A stretch of 64,000 bases of DNA from UBA7657 sp049652985 (GCA_049652985.1 JBASFK010000002.1:496001-560000), one strand, 5' to 3'. Counted from the first letter of the stretch, positions 45,477 through 55,193 are shown. Numbers and translations are program-made. The notes: generated by a model from the sequence alone, not told the origin.

Positions 45477-45817
45477 ATTTGCACGCGCAGGATGAGCATG
45501 CCTTCAACAATGATGACGGATTTTTTTGCACTCTTAGGTAGTGGAATGCCGCAGCCCCGGCAGTAAAGCATGAGCGCCGCCGCGATGAAGTCGCGGGTGT
45601 ATTCGGCCTGCTCGGCGCTTTTATCCAGCGGGTTTTCGAAATCGAGGAATATTCCCCCGGCCTCGCCCGCGCCCTCGCTGATTTTCACGATATGGCCGGG
45701 TATGGGCTTTTTCATCTGCTTCTGTGTGCATAGCGCAAAGACGGCTTTGTAAACCTCTTCATTTTCAAAACTGATGCGGCGGTCTTCGCGTGGCATGACG
45801 ACTCTGTTCTCCGACAT
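45473..45817 (-). CDS. orphan small protein
   Basis: A 114-residue soluble protein starting MSENRVVMPREDRRISFENEEVYKAVFAL. It has a conserved-looking hydrophobic helix (QAEYTRDFIAAALMLYCRGCGIPLPKSAKKS) and ends VIIVEGMLILRVQI. No signal peptide is seen. The ATG at 45817 is preceded by AT-rich DNA without an obvious ribosome binding site. Family unknown. Confidence 0.6.
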   Translation of the reverse strand: MSENRVVMPREDRRISFENEEVYKAVFALCTQKQMKKPIPGHIVKISEGAGEAGGIFLDFENPLDKSAEQAEYTRDFIAAALMLYCRGCGIPLPKSAKKSVIIVEGMLILRVQI

Positions 45818-45990
45818 AAAAGTTAGATTGAAAACAAGGGCCTGTCACCCCCTGCCCGCCATTTATCCCTAATAGATAAAATTTTATACAAATACTATCC
45901 AAGTAAATAATCCATTAGTTAAAATCCAATCTATAGTTAAATTGATATTTACTTTGCCCGTCTAGGATAACCCTCAAGTAGAGGGACAAG

Positions 45991-46260
45991 ATGGGCAAGA
46001 TCCCACAAATAAAAAAACTAGAGGGTGCATTACACGGTCTGGAGAGAGAGCTGGAGCAACTGGCTCCTCGTCCAGACCACTATTTTACCCCAGCCTGCGG
46101 CCTGACGGCCGGTTTCAATCATCAAAGCGTAACGCTGCAGGCGTGCCTCAGGGACATGCCGCGCCGTACCGGACTGGAGCGCCGCCTGGCAGCCGGACGG
46201 CGCGCACTGGCCGCCCTGCGCGCCGCCGCATGGGCAGAAACGCCTGCCCTGGCTGCCTGA
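45991..46260 (+). CDS. orphan small basic protein
   Basis: An 89-residue protein starting MGKIPQIKKLEGALHGLERELEQL, helical, with a His/Cys-containing middle (PRPDHYFTPACGLTAGFNHQ) and an Ala/Arg-rich C-terminus. GAGGGACAAG precedes the ATG, and the 170 bases upstream are AT-rich and promoter-like. The overlapping minus-strand frame is not supported. Moderate confidence that it is real. Confidence 0.5.
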   Translation: MGKIPQIKKLEGALHGLERELEQLAPRPDHYFTPACGLTAGFNHQSVTLQACLRDMPRRTGLERRLAAGRRALAALRAAAWAETPALAA

Positions 46261-46333
46261 ACCTCTCACAAGCCTCTGGCCTGCCCTGTAAACTCCCGGT
46301 AGTATCGTTTTCTGACCAACGGGCGGGCTTCTC

Positions 46334-47245
46334 ATGAAAGAACTGGTTACCGAGCTCCTGCGTGAAAAATTCGTGATCCACGACCTTGCCGCCGGCCTGA
46401 AAAGCGGCCAAGGCCCGACGATCGCCCTGTCCAACCGCATGGTCGTCGCCCTTAAAAACGAGAAAGGCGAGACCCAGGAAACCCTGATCGTGCGCGCCCA
46501 GAACATGCATTCCTGCATCCGCATGGCGGCACGGATGGTGCAGTCCTTCATCAGCGGCGGCCCCCTGCTCGACCGCCCCAGCCCTTATGACTGGCAGGCG
46601 GCGTGGGACCTTGCCTCCGGGGAATATGAACAGAATTATAATCCACAACGCTGGGTGGCAATCTATCACGGCGGCAAGGTGGTCTTTGAAAAAGGCGACC
46701 GCCACCCGATGCTCGATATCATCGAAAAATGCTCCGAGATGACCAAAGGAAAATATGAAGATTCAATTCAGCATGCCGAGGAGATTATCCGCAAGCAGGG
46801 CCGCGTCCTGCGCCTCGAATATGACGGCAACGTCGCGCTGGTGATCAACCTTGAGAAAAAACAGGGGCGCTGCGGCGTCATCCTGCGCAGCGCGGACAAG
46901 ACCAGGACTTTCAATTTCTCCGTTGCGGCCAAAGGCGGCATGCATCTGAATTTTGCGCAAATTCTCGGCTCGGGCGCGGCGTTCCTGGAGGGGATACAGC
47001 TTGCCTTTTCAGTCGGCATGAACGGGGAAAAGATCAAGCGCGGCATCATCGCCCGTCATTCGCCCGAGGAAAAACAGACACGGGAATCCGAAATCCGGCT
47101 GGGACGGCTTAATTCCGAGATCGCCAATCTTGAGACGACTTTCGACGTGCGCTACCGACCGGAGAAGCCCGAATTCCCGAAAGTTCTCGCCGAAGCCGAA
47201 GAACTGGCGCGAAAAGTCCTGCCTGCGCCGGGGAAAAAGCCCTAG
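46334..47245 (+). CDS. orphan protein, soluble, unknown
   Basis: A 303-residue protein starting MKELVTELLREKFVIHDLAAGLKSG. The middle has two-stranded beta segments (RWVAIYHGGKVVFEKGDRHPM and GNVALVINLEKKQGRCGVIL). The C-terminal helix is charged and coiled-coil-like (ESEIRLGRLNSEIANLETTF). No signal peptide is seen. The stop overlaps the convergent acnA stop by four bases. No family recognised. Confidence 0.7.
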   Translation: MKELVTELLREKFVIHDLAAGLKSGQGPTIALSNRMVVALKNEKGETQETLIVRAQNMHSCIRMAARMVQSFISGGPLLDRPSPYDWQAAWDLASGEYEQNYNPQRWVAIYHGGKVVFEKGDRHPMLDIIEKCSEMTKGKYEDSIQHAEEIIRKQGRVLRLEYDGNVALVINLEKKQGRCGVILRSADKTRTFNFSVAAKGGMHLNFAQILGSGAAFLEGIQLAFSVGMNGEKIKRGIIARHSPEEKQTRESEIRLGRLNSEIANLETTFDVRYRPEKPEFPKVLAEAEELARKVLPAPGKKP

Positions 47246-49920
47246 GCCGCTTTCGTCATGCTCCGCAGGACGTAGTGCAGGATGCCGCCGTTCTTGTAGT
47301 ATTCGATTTCATCCAGCGTATCGATGCGGCACATCGCGGTGATCTGTTCTGTTTTGCCACCAGCACGATGAACAGTCACAACCACATCCTGGCGAGGCTT
47401 GAGGCCCTTCTCGATGCCGGCGATGTCATAAGTTTCCGTGCCGTCGAGCTTCAGCGTCTGGCGTGTCATGCCATCCTTGAACTGCAGCGGCAGAATGCCC
47501 ATGCCCACGAGGTTCGAGCGATGAATACGCTCGAAGCTTTCCGCGATTACAGCCTTCACGCCGAGCAAATTCGTGCCCTTCGCGGCCCAGTCGCGGGATG
47601 AACCCGTGCCGTATTCCTTACCGGCGACGACGATGAGGGGCGTGCCCTCTTTCTGATATTTCATCGAGGCGTCATAGATCGGCAGCTGTTCGCCGCTCGG
47701 GATATGTTTGGTAAATCCGCCTTCGGTGCCGGGAACCATTTCGTTCTTGATGCGGATATTGGCGAAGGTGCCGCGCATCATGATTTCGTGGTTGCCGCGT
47801 CTTGCGCCGTAGGAGTTGAAATCCGCGGGCGTGACAGCATGACCGACAAGATATTTTCCGGCGGGCGAGTCTTTCTTGATCGAGCCCGCGGGCGAGATGT
47901 GGTCGGTCGTGACGGAGTCGGCGAGGATCGCCAGCGCATATGCGCCCTTGATGTCTTTCACGTCACGCGGCTTGTGCTGCATGCCCGAGAAATAAGGCGG
48001 GTTTTTGACGTAGGTGGAATTGTCCTGCCAGCCGTAAGTTTCGCCGCCGGCGGCGCCACCGATTTTCTGCCATTCGGGCGGGCCTTTGAATACGTCGGCA
48101 TATCTTGATTTGAACATTTGCGGTGTCAGGCAGACCGCGATTGTGTCCGCGATTTCCTTGTTCGATGGCCAGATGTCCTTCAGGAAGACATCCTTGCCGT
48201 CTTTGCTTTTGCCGATTGGATCTTTATAGAGATCAATTTTGAGTGAACCAGCGATAGCGTAAGCGACTACCAGTGGCGGCGAAGCAAGATAGTTCGACTT
48301 CACGTGCGGGTTGATACGGCCTTCAAAGTTTCTGTTTCCAGACAAAACGCCTGCAACATTGAGGTCGCCGGTTTCTACGGCTTTCGCCAGGTGATCGGGA
48401 AGCGGACCGGAGTTGCCGATGCAGGTCGTGCAGCCATAGCCGACGAGGTTGAATCCCATCGCGTCGAGATCGGCGGAGAGATTGGCCTTGTCGAGATATT
48501 CCGTAACAACCTGTGAGCCCGGCGCCAGCGAGGTTTTCACCCACGGTTTGACGGACAGGCCAAGCGCACGCGCTTTGCGGGCAACCAAACCTGCGGCCAC
48601 CATAACCGACGGGTTCGACGTGTTCGTGCAGCTTGTAATCGCGGCAATCACCACGTCGCCGTGACTGAGCTTGTAATCATGGCCTTCGACCTGAATGCTT
48701 TTGGCATCCGGCGTAACGTCCGTGAAAGATTTAACGGCTGTGGAAAGCGGAACGCGGTCCTGCGGACGCTTCGGACCAGCCATGCAAGGCTCGACCGTGC
48801 TGATATCCAGCGATAGCGTGTCGGTGAAAACAGGATCGGGTGAATTCGCATCGCGCCACATGCCTTGTTCTTTGGCATAGGCTTCAACCAGTTTTACGCG
48901 ATGCGGGTCGCGTCCGGTGAATTCGAGATAGCGGATGGTTTCGGCATCGATCGGGAAGAAGCCGCAGGTCGCGCCATATTCCGGCGCCATGTTGGCGATC
49001 GTCGCGCGGTCGGCAAGAGTCATGTTCTCAAGGCCGGGGCCGAAAAATTCGACGAATTTATTGACCACGCCTTTTTTGCGGAGCATTTCGGTGACGACGA
49101 GAACGAGGTCGGTCGCCGTCGTGCCTTCCTTCATCTTGCCCATCAGCTTGAAGCCGATGACTTCGGGGATGAGCATGGAAACGGGTTGTCCCAGCATCGC
49201 GGCTTCGGCTTCGATACCGCCGACGCCCCAGCCGAGAACGGCCAGGCCATTGACCATCGTCGTGTGCGAGTCCGTGCCGACCAGCGTGTCGGGATACGCA
49301 ACCTGGCGGCCTTTTTTGTTTTCATCTTCGAGAACCCAGATGGTCTGGGCGAGATATTCGAGGTTCACCTGGTGGCAGATGCCTGTGCCGGGCGGAACGA
49401 CGCGGAAATTTTTAAACGCTTTCTGACCCCAGCGCAGGAACGCATAGCGTTCATGGTTGCGCTCGAACTCGATTTCGACGTTCTGCTGGAATGCCTTATT
49501 GGTGCCGAACTCATCGACCATGACCGAGTGGTCAATCACGAGGTCAACGGGAACCAGCGGGTTGATCTTTTGCGGGTCGCCGCCGAGAGCGGCCATCGCT
49601 TCACGCATTGCGGCGAGGTCAACCACGGCGGGAACGCCGGTGAAGTCCTGCATCAGCACCCGGGCCGGGCGGTAAGCGATCTCGCGGTCGGATCTTTTAT
49701 TGTCGAGCCATGATTTCAGCGCCTTGATGTCGTCGGTGTTGACGGTGCGGCCATCCTCGAAGCGCAGGAGGTTCTCAAGCAGAACTTTCAGCGTATAAGG
49801 CAACCGGCTGATATCGCCGATTTTTTCGGCTGCGGCCTTGAGGCTGAAATAATCATATTCCTTGCCGTCTACTTTGAGAGATTTGCGGGTGCCGAGGGAG
49901 TCATGGCCTGTGCGAGTCAT
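47242..49920 (-). CDS. acnA: aconitate hydratase A
   Basis: An ~892-residue citric acid cycle enzyme interconverting citrate and isocitrate with a [4Fe-4S] cluster. Motifs: TLVGTDSHTTMVNGLAVLGW, the cluster cysteines in ITSCTNTSNPSVM and GYGCTTCIGNSGPLP, and the C-terminal swivel domain with EYGTGSSRDWAAKGT. The ATG at 49920 (MTRTGHD) fits the family better than the longer frame to 49965. It lies near icd, the next enzyme of the cycle. Confidence 0.97.
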   Translation of the reverse strand: MTRTGHDSLGTRKSLKVDGKEYDYFSLKAAAEKIGDISRLPYTLKVLLENLLRFEDGRTVNTDDIKALKSWLDNKRSDREIAYRPARVLMQDFTGVPAVVDLAAMREAMAALGGDPQKINPLVPVDLVIDHSVMVDEFGTNKAFQQNVEIEFERNHERYAFLRWGQKAFKNFRVVPPGTGICHQVNLEYLAQTIWVLEDENKKGRQVAYPDTLVGTDSHTTMVNGLAVLGWGVGGIEAEAAMLGQPVSMLIPEVIGFKLMGKMKEGTTATDLVLVVTEMLRKKGVVNKFVEFFGPGLENMTLADRATIANMAPEYGATCGFFPIDAETIRYLEFTGRDPHRVKLVEAYAKEQGMWRDANSPDPVFTDTLSLDISTVEPCMAGPKRPQDRVPLSTAVKSFTDVTPDAKSIQVEGHDYKLSHGDVVIAAITSCTNTSNPSVMVAAGLVARKARALGLSVKPWVKTSLAPGSQVVTEYLDKANLSADLDAMGFNLVGYGCTTCIGNSGPLPDHLAKAVETGDLNVAGVLSGNRNFEGRINPHVKSNYLASPPLVVAYAIAGSLKIDLYKDPIGKSKDGKDVFLKDIWPSNKEIADTIAVCLTPQMFKSRYADVFKGPPEWQKIGGAAGGETYGWQDNSTYVKNPPYFSGMQHKPRDVKDIKGAYALAILADSVTTDHISPAGSIKKDSPAGKYLVGHAVTPADFNSYGARRGNHEIMMRGTFANIRIKNEMVPGTEGGFTKHIPSGEQLPIYDASMKYQKEGTPLIVVAGKEYGTGSSRDWAAKGTNLLGVKAVIAESFERIHRSNLVGMGILPLQFKDGMTRQTLKLDGTETYDIAGIEKGLKPRQDVVVTVHRAGGKTEQITAMCRIDTLDEIEYYKNGGILHYVLRSMTKAA

Positions 49921-50017
49921 AGTGCAAATCCTTTGAATATGTCTTTGAGACGATAGGAAGAACACGCAGGAATTCTACGTGTGGATTTTACACTAAGGGG
50001 AGAGGGTTAAAAAGGGA

Positions 50018-50665
50018 TTAATAATCAGGTCCCGACAACAGGCGCATGCGAAACTCCGGGTTATTGCGCGCCATTACAGCATCAGTATCGGGTTGCAAAA
50101 ACGGATCAGAGCCTGAAACACCCGCATAAAACATCGCTTTATTGAAATATCGCTTCATTTCGTGACGGTCACTTTCGAGAACCGCGAGAAAGAAATGAGC
50201 CGGCGCATATGTTTCCCGCTCGTCGGCGACTTTTTTGAAGGTATTTCTGGCCTGTGGTATCTGTCCCAATTCCATCTGGCACACACCAAGACCCGTAGCG
50301 ATACCGGGATCAAACGGGTCCTTTTTTAGAGCTATCTCGTACAGGCTTTGGGCAACATTAGGTTTATCCAGTTCCAGCATTACGCTTGCGACCCTGACAA
50401 TAGCCGAAACATTTTGCCCAAAAACCGCCGCAGCCTCGTTAAAATATCCCAAAGCATGCTCCAGATGACCTTCTGCCGCCGCGGTTTCACCCTCCATGAT
50501 CAGGATTTCAGATTGAAATTCGGCTGCCTGTTCTGGCTCTGAAGAGATTTTTTCCTGTAATGTCTTCATGAATTGCTCATGAAGCCATTTCTGGTCCTTG
50601 TCCTTGAGCTGTTTCCGCCTGTGAGGGAAATTGTCAAAAAGCCCATAGAGATGCTGGTATTTCAT
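50018..50665 (-). CDS. tetratricopeptide repeat protein
   Basis: A 215-residue, all-helical protein. TPR-like repeats are visible from residue ~60: EGHLEHALGYFNEAAAVFGQN, KPNVAQSLYEIALKKDPFDPG, and ELGQIPQARNTFKKVADERE. It starts MKYQHLYGLFDNFPHRRKQLKDKD with GAGGGAG just upstream. No signal peptide is seen, so it is probably a cytoplasmic adaptor. A third of a kilobase of non-coding DNA (50666-50957) precedes it. Confidence 0.8.
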   Translation of the reverse strand: MKYQHLYGLFDNFPHRRKQLKDKDQKWLHEQFMKTLQEKISSEPEQAAEFQSEILIMEGETAAAEGHLEHALGYFNEAAAVFGQNVSAIVRVASVMLELDKPNVAQSLYEIALKKDPFDPGIATGLGVCQMELGQIPQARNTFKKVADERETYAPAHFFLAVLESDRHEMKRYFNKAMFYAGVSGSDPFLQPDTDAVMARNNPEFRMRLLSGPDY

Positions 50666-50924
50666 GGAGTCTCCCTCAGCCGTTTTTTATATTAGGGCAT
50701 GTTAAAAAACTGCATATAATATGTCAATTTAAAAGACGGGAGAAGTGTTAACGAGGGGATTTTTGGCTATAAACCATTTAAAATCAATTGTTTATAAAAT
50801 ACCTCAAAAACAGCATTTTATACTCACTTTTTCGCCACAATTGGAAACCATACTGGTCATACAGGCAAAAGATACGGATTTCATAGTTCCCCTCTGTTGC
50901 CGGTTAGCTCACAAGTATTCGAAG

Positions 50925-50955
50925 CCGCTGCTCCCTACCAGAGCAGCGGTTTTAA
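50925..50955 (+). terminator. orphan plus-strand terminator, possible small RNA end
   Basis: CCGCTGCTC (50925-50933) pairs with GAGCAGCGG (50941-50949), followed by TTTTAATTT. It terminates plus-strand transcripts only, although the neighbouring genes on both sides are on the minus strand. The AT-rich 50666-50924 interval holds no convincing gene, so a small RNA may end here. Confidence 0.55.
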
Positions 50956-50957
50956 TT

Positions 50958-51719
50958 TCAGCGGTATTTTCTGGATTTTGATTCCGACGTCGCCCAGCCG
51001 GGCAGCTTCGCGCGCGACGCCTCGCAGAGCCTGCTGGTACGTTCATACTCCTCGAGGCTGTCTACCCCGCGCTGCAACTCCATGCGCTCAAGCTGCATCT
51101 TGTCGTGTTCGAACTGGATGACCTGGGCGACAACCTTGGTCATGCGTTCGTTCATGCCCTTTACATGCTCCGGCGGAACGGGCGGTGTGCGAAAGCCGCG
51201 CTCGGCAATGGCGTCATAGACTTTCTGGCCGATGATTTTTGCGTATTTATTCACGATCTGGCGATCGACATTCACATGCTTCATTTCATGATCGAGCGTG
51301 GCAGCCCTGAGGCATGAGTCGTTATATATCTCTTTGCCGATCACGATCGTCGGCGATATCTCGAGACGGATATCAATCGTATCGTACCAGAGGCAATAAC
51401 CGCCCGTGCGCGCTTCACGCTGGCGCGCCACTTTCACCTGGGGCTTAACCCCGACCGTGGCCTTCATGTAGCCATGAAGGGAAGTCACGCCTGAAAATCC
51501 ATAAGGGTTGATCGTATCTATTTCGGTCTGCTGAAGCTGCGCCAGGGTCTTGGAATGATCGTACCGGACCTTTTCGGTGGCGGGGACGACATTGATCTGG
51601 GCGGGCTTGACCAGGGGGCACGGGTTAGTGTCCTGCCCGTTCTGGGCCAGCGCCGCGCCGGGCAACGCCGCCGCCAGCACCGCAACCACGCCTGCGATCG
51701 TAATATTAAAGCCGCGCAT
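50958..51719 (-). CDS. secreted protein with HEMKH metal-binding motif
   Basis: A ~253-residue protein with a signal peptide (FNITIAGVVAVLAAALPGAALAQ). DHEMKHVNVDRQIV has the HExxH-like arrangement of zinc peptidases (H-E-x-x-H). GYCLWYDTIDIRLEISPTIVIGKEIYNDSCLR before it has cysteines and a beta sheet, as in DUF922-type proteins. The C-terminal third is helical. Start at 51719 (MRGF) is chosen because GAGGG lies directly upstream. A periplasmic metalloprotease-like role is inference. Confidence 0.65.
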   Translation of the reverse strand: MRGFNITIAGVVAVLAAALPGAALAQNGQDTNPCPLVKPAQINVVPATEKVRYDHSKTLAQLQQTEIDTINPYGFSGVTSLHGYMKATVGVKPQVKVARQREARTGGYCLWYDTIDIRLEISPTIVIGKEIYNDSCLRAATLDHEMKHVNVDRQIVNKYAKIIGQKVYDAIAERGFRTPPVPPEHVKGMNERMTKVVAQVIQFEHDKMQLERMELQRGVDSLEEYERTSRLCEASRAKLPGWATSESKSRKYR

Positions 51720-51857
51720 ATACCCTCTAAATCTCCCCACTCTTGTTATTTTACACCAAAAAAACGTAAGGAAATATAAGGATTATGGCGGCGGCGGCTT
51801 TGCGCCGGGAGGCAGTTGTGCTAAACAGGCTTCAGGGACAACGCAAAGGAAAACACC

Positions 51858-52142
51858 ATGGGAATCATCTATACCCTTATCATCCTGTTCTACCAGATTT
51901 ACGTCGGCATTATCCTTCTGCAGGTCGCGGTGAGCTGGCTGATCAATTTCGAAGTCATAAACGCTTCGAACGAGCGCGCGCAGAACCTGGTCCAGCTTCT
52001 GAAAAAACTCACCGATCCCATCTACAAGCCGATTCAGAAATATGTTCCCCCGATTGGCGGGATCGACATCACACCCCTTATCGTCATCGTTCTGCTGACA
52101 GTGCTCAAGAGCCTCCTTATCAGCCTTATCTACAGGCTGTGA
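51858..52142 (+). CDS. YggT family membrane protein
   Basis: A 94-residue inner-membrane protein with two helices (LIILFYQIYVGIILLQVAVSW and PLIVIVLLTVLKSLLISLI) and the family's central motif LLKKLTDPIYKPIQKYVPPIGGIDITPL. YggT members are linked to osmotic or turgor functions and sometimes cell division. AAAGGAAAACACC precedes the ATG. Its stop overlaps the folD start (GTGA), so the two genes are coupled. Confidence 0.92.
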   Translation: MGIIYTLIILFYQIYVGIILLQVAVSWLINFEVINASNERAQNLVQLLKKLTDPIYKPIQKYVPPIGGIDITPLIVIVLLTVLKSLLISLIYRL

Positions 52143-52987
52143 CCTCCGGCGCTGACATTATAGACGGCAAAGCGATTGCCGCGTCCTTGCGCGCGGAAAT
52201 CGCCGGGCGGGTTTCCGGGATGAAAACAAAGCCCGGCCTTGCCGTCATACTTGTCGGCGACAATCCTGCCTCGCATGTCTATGTGAAGAACAAGATCAAG
52301 GCGTGCGAGGAAGCAGGCATCGTAAACTTCGAGCATAAAATGGACGCCAATGTGTCCTCTTCAAAAATCCGTGACACGATCAGGCAGCTGAACGCCGATC
52401 CGAAAGTCCATGGCATTTTGATGCAGCTTCCCCTGCCCGCTCCTCTTGCGGACGAGGAAGATGAACTGGTGCAGATGATAGCGCCGGAAAAAGACGTGGA
52501 CGGCCTTACCATTTCAAACGTGGGCAAGCTCGTGGCCGGGCTGCCGGGAATTGTGCCCTGCACGCCGCAGGGCGCGCTGATGCTCATTAAAAGCGTCACG
52601 AAAGACCTTACAGGTCTGAATGCCGTGGTGATCGGCCGCTCGCTGCTGTTCGGAAAGCCGATGGCGCAATTGCTGCTGACGGAGAACTGCACGGTGACCC
52701 ATGCGCATTCAAAGACCAGGAACCTTGATGAAATCTGCCGCCGCGCCGATATCCTTGTCGCCGCCGTCGGGCGGCCCGGCATGGTGAAGGGCGACTGGAT
52801 AAAACCGGGCGCCATCGTCATCGATGTCGGCATCAACCGGCTGGATACGGGGAAACTTATGGGCGACGTGGATTACAATGCGGCGCTGAATGTGGCCGGG
52901 GCGATTACGCCGGTGCCGGGCGGTGTCGGGCCGATGACGATTGCCTGCCTGCTGCTGAACACGCTCACAGCAGCGGAAAAATCCTAA
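52139..52987 (+). CDS. folD: methylenetetrahydrofolate dehydrogenase/cyclohydrolase
   Basis: A 282-residue bifunctional folate enzyme. Motifs: IIDGKAIAASLRAEI, YVKNKIKACEEAGI with the catalytic Tyr-x-x-x-Lys, VHGILMQLPLPAPL, KDVDGLT, the NADP loop VIGRSLLFGKPMAQLL, and GGVGPMTIACLL. The longer open frame upstream overlaps yggT and is not real. The GTG start at 52139 is inside the yggT stop. It supplies 10-formyl-THF for PurH. Confidence 0.95.
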   Translation: MTSGADIIDGKAIAASLRAEIAGRVSGMKTKPGLAVILVGDNPASHVYVKNKIKACEEAGIVNFEHKMDANVSSSKIRDTIRQLNADPKVHGILMQLPLPAPLADEEDELVQMIAPEKDVDGLTISNVGKLVAGLPGIVPCTPQGALMLIKSVTKDLTGLNAVVIGRSLLFGKPMAQLLLTENCTVTHAHSKTRNLDEICRRADILVAAVGRPGMVKGDWIKPGAIVIDVGINRLDTGKLMGDVDYNAALNVAGAITPVPGGVGPMTIACLLLNTLTAAEKS

Positions 52988-53688
52988 TACACCATCCCTG
53001 CGAAGGGAACATATTCATTGATATAAGTGCGGGCCTGGATGGCCGCCGTGAATTTCGCCGCGAAGACGTCGCGATCCTTGTTGCTCTTGAACATGAATTT
53101 TTCGCCGTCGAAGCTATACAGGCCCTGCTTCTCCAAAAGAAACTCCAGCAATTCCTTGTTCTTTTGAATCCATGTGTGGCATTCCGACAGGAACGCCAGC
53201 GCGCTTCCGGAATTATATTTAAAGCTGGTGCGGGTATTGGTGGGCGAGTTTTTCTCCTCGATTATCTTCGCAATTTCGCCGCTCTCGCGCATCATCTCCT
53301 GGCGCCAGTACTGAAGAATGATCTCCGCTTTCCTGATATTCGAAAGCTCTTCTTTTATTTTCGCTTCGTTGTTGAAAACCTGCGGACCCGAAACATGTGC
53401 CATATAGCGGCGCAGTTCGTAGCCGTAATGATCGTATTCGGGTGAGATATCGACCTTGATGCCGTGCAGGAGACGCTCGACACGCTCATTCAGGCTGACC
53501 GGCGGATCCTGTTTCAAAAATTTCACAGGAGAAAGATAGGGCTCGGCCGGCGGCGTATATTTAAGTATCTGGGGATTGCCCTGATCGCGGAGTAACATGC
53601 CCGCATCGGCGCCGCCGGTTTTCTGCTCGGCCATGGCCGGCTGAGAAGCCAGAGCGACAAGAAAAATAACCAGCAATAAGCGTTTCAT
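52984..53688 (-). CDS. secreted protein, unknown
   Basis: A 234-residue protein with a clear signal peptide (KRLLLVIFLVALASQPAMA). The mature part begins Gly/Asp-rich, then has LKYTPPAEPYLSPVKFLKQDPP and a long helical region (EAKIKEELSNIRKAEIILQYW). It ends in GEKFMFKSNKDRDVFAAKFTAA. It is probably periplasmic. It overlaps folD by four bases at the 3' end. No family recognised. Confidence 0.65.
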   Translation of the reverse strand: MKRLLLVIFLVALASQPAMAEQKTGGADAGMLLRDQGNPQILKYTPPAEPYLSPVKFLKQDPPVSLNERVERLLHGIKVDISPEYDHYGYELRRYMAHVSGPQVFNNEAKIKEELSNIRKAEIILQYWRQEMMRESGEIAKIIEEKNSPTNTRTSFKYNSGSALAFLSECHTWIQKNKELLEFLLEKQGLYSFDGEKFMFKSNKDRDVFAAKFTAAIQARTYINEYVPFAGMVY

Positions 53689-53732
53689 GAGTCCATTATA
53701 ACGCAGATGCGGCTGCGTCATCCATATATTAG

Positions 53733-55193
53733 CTATTCACCCTGGGCCACGGTGAAGCCGGGCACATCATTGAATTTATTGAGCATAATAGCATTTGTAA
53801 AATTCATGTCGGCCTTGTTAAGGCGGTCGATGAGCGCGATGACCTGCGACGTTCTGACCGTCGATCCGTCCTTGCCTTTGAATCGCAACCGCCAGTTGTC
53901 GGAGCAGAATGTTTCCGGGTTGCCGTCCGGCCAGACTTTCGTACCACGGTTTGAAATCATCGCGAGGTCAAGATTGTCGGTGATGCAGGGCATGATTTTT
54001 TCGACGAGTTTTTCCACCGTGTTGCCCCAGTTGAGGCCAATGTCGACTCCGACACGGTCAATTTTATCATCTTTGTACGCTTTCAGCGGCGGCATGGTCA
54101 TGCCGCCCGCGTTGGCGCCGCTGTAATCGACAGGCTTCATGCGTTCGGGCTTTTGGCCGAGGCGCGCGAGAACGGCCTTGCAGAAACCGTCAGTGCCGAC
54201 TTTTTCCTTGGACGTCTTGGTGCGGAAAATATCGCCGGTATGGATTCCATCCTCGATCGTTTTCAGCCATGCGTTGTGAATGTTGGTGGCGACATCGCCC
54301 TGGCCGATATGGACCAGCATCATGACCGCGCCGAGCAGCAGGCCGGAAGGGTTCGCAAGGCCCTTGCCCGCGATATCAGGCGCCGAGCCGTGCACGGCCT
54401 CGAACATGGCAAAGCTCTCGCCGATATTGGATGAGCCGCCAAGACCGACCGAGCCCGTCACTTCCGCCGCGACGTCGGAGAGAATGTCGCCATACAGGTT
54501 TGGCAGAACGATGACGTCGAATATATGCGGCGCGCTGGCGACCTTCGCCGTGCCGATATCGATGATCATGTGGTCCTGCGTGATGTCGGGATATTCCTTG
54601 CCGATCTCGTCGAAAATTTTGTGAAACAGGCCGTCGGACAATTTCATGATGTTGTCCTTGGTCATGCAGGTGACTTTTTTGCGGCCATTGGCTTTGGCGT
54701 ATTCGAAAGCATATCTGACGATGCGCTCAGTACCGGGGCGGGAAATCAGCTTGATCGAGGCCATAACCTCCTGTGACTCGCGGTATTCGATGCCGCCGTA
54801 TAAATCTTCCTCGTTCTCGCGGATGATCATTATGTCCATGTTGGGGTGGTTCGTCTCAACATAGGGTGCGTAGGAAACGCATGGGCGGACGTTGGCATAT
54901 AATGAAAGCGATTTACGGATGGTGACATTGAGGGATTTGAACCCGCCGCCCTGGGGCGTGGTGATCGGGGCTTTCAGGAATACGCGGGTGCGGCGAAGAG
55001 ATTCCCACGCGGAGTCCTCGATCCCGTTTTTAACGCCGCGGTTATAGACGCCCATGCCGATCTCGATGGTTTCGATATCGAGCTTGGCGCCCGCCTCCTT
55101 CAGAATCTGGAGCGTCGCGGCCATGATTTCCGGGCCGATGCCGTCGCCGTGCGCAACTGTGATAGGAACTGATTTGGATGATTTACCGAACAT
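53733..55193 (-). CDS. icd: isocitrate dehydrogenase, Rickettsia/Thermus type
   Basis: A 486-residue beta-decarboxylating dehydrogenase. Motifs: AHGDGIGPEIM, RENEEDLYGGIEYRESQ, CMTKDNIMKLSDGLF, IVLPNLYGDILSDVAAEVTGS, and AVHGSAPDIAGKGLANPSGLLL. The extra ~150-residue C-terminal domain (NWGNTVEKLVEKIMP and after) distinguishes the long Rickettsia/Thermus ICDH from the E. coli type and from isopropylmalate dehydrogenase. It oxidises isocitrate to 2-oxoglutarate, two genes from acnA's product. Confidence 0.92.
   Translation of the reverse strand: MFGKSSKSVPITVAHGDGIGPEIMAATLQILKEAGAKLDIETIEIGMGVYNRGVKNGIEDSAWESLRRTRVFLKAPITTPQGGGFKSLNVTIRKSLSLYANVRPCVSYAPYVETNHPNMDIMIIRENEEDLYGGIEYRESQEVMASIKLISRPGTERIVRYAFEYAKANGRKKVTCMTKDNIMKLSDGLFHKIFDEIGKEYPDITQDHMIIDIGTAKVASAPHIFDVIVLPNLYGDILSDVAAEVTGSVGLGGSSNIGESFAMFEAVHGSAPDIAGKGLANPSGLLLGAVMMLVHIGQGDVATNIHNAWLKTIEDGIHTGDIFRTKTSKEKVGTDGFCKAVLARLGQKPERMKPVDYSGANAGGMTMPPLKAYKDDKIDRVGVDIGLNWGNTVEKLVEKIMPCITDNLDLAMISNRGTKVWPDGNPETFCSDNWRLRFKGKDGSTVRTSQVIALIDRLNKADMNFTNAIMLNKFNDVPGFTVAQGE

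Noticed and set aside
50745..50981. Plus-strand frame of 78 codons in the gap before the HEMKH protein
   Set aside because: It runs through the orphan terminator stem and has no good start; a non-coding RNA fits better.
50958..51719. Calling the HEMKH protein a proven zinc protease
   Set aside because: Only one short motif supports it; the third ligand is not clear, so it is described as unknown.
51785..52138. Long frame upstream of folD
   Set aside because: It overlaps yggT in another frame and has no family likeness; folD starts at GTG 52139.
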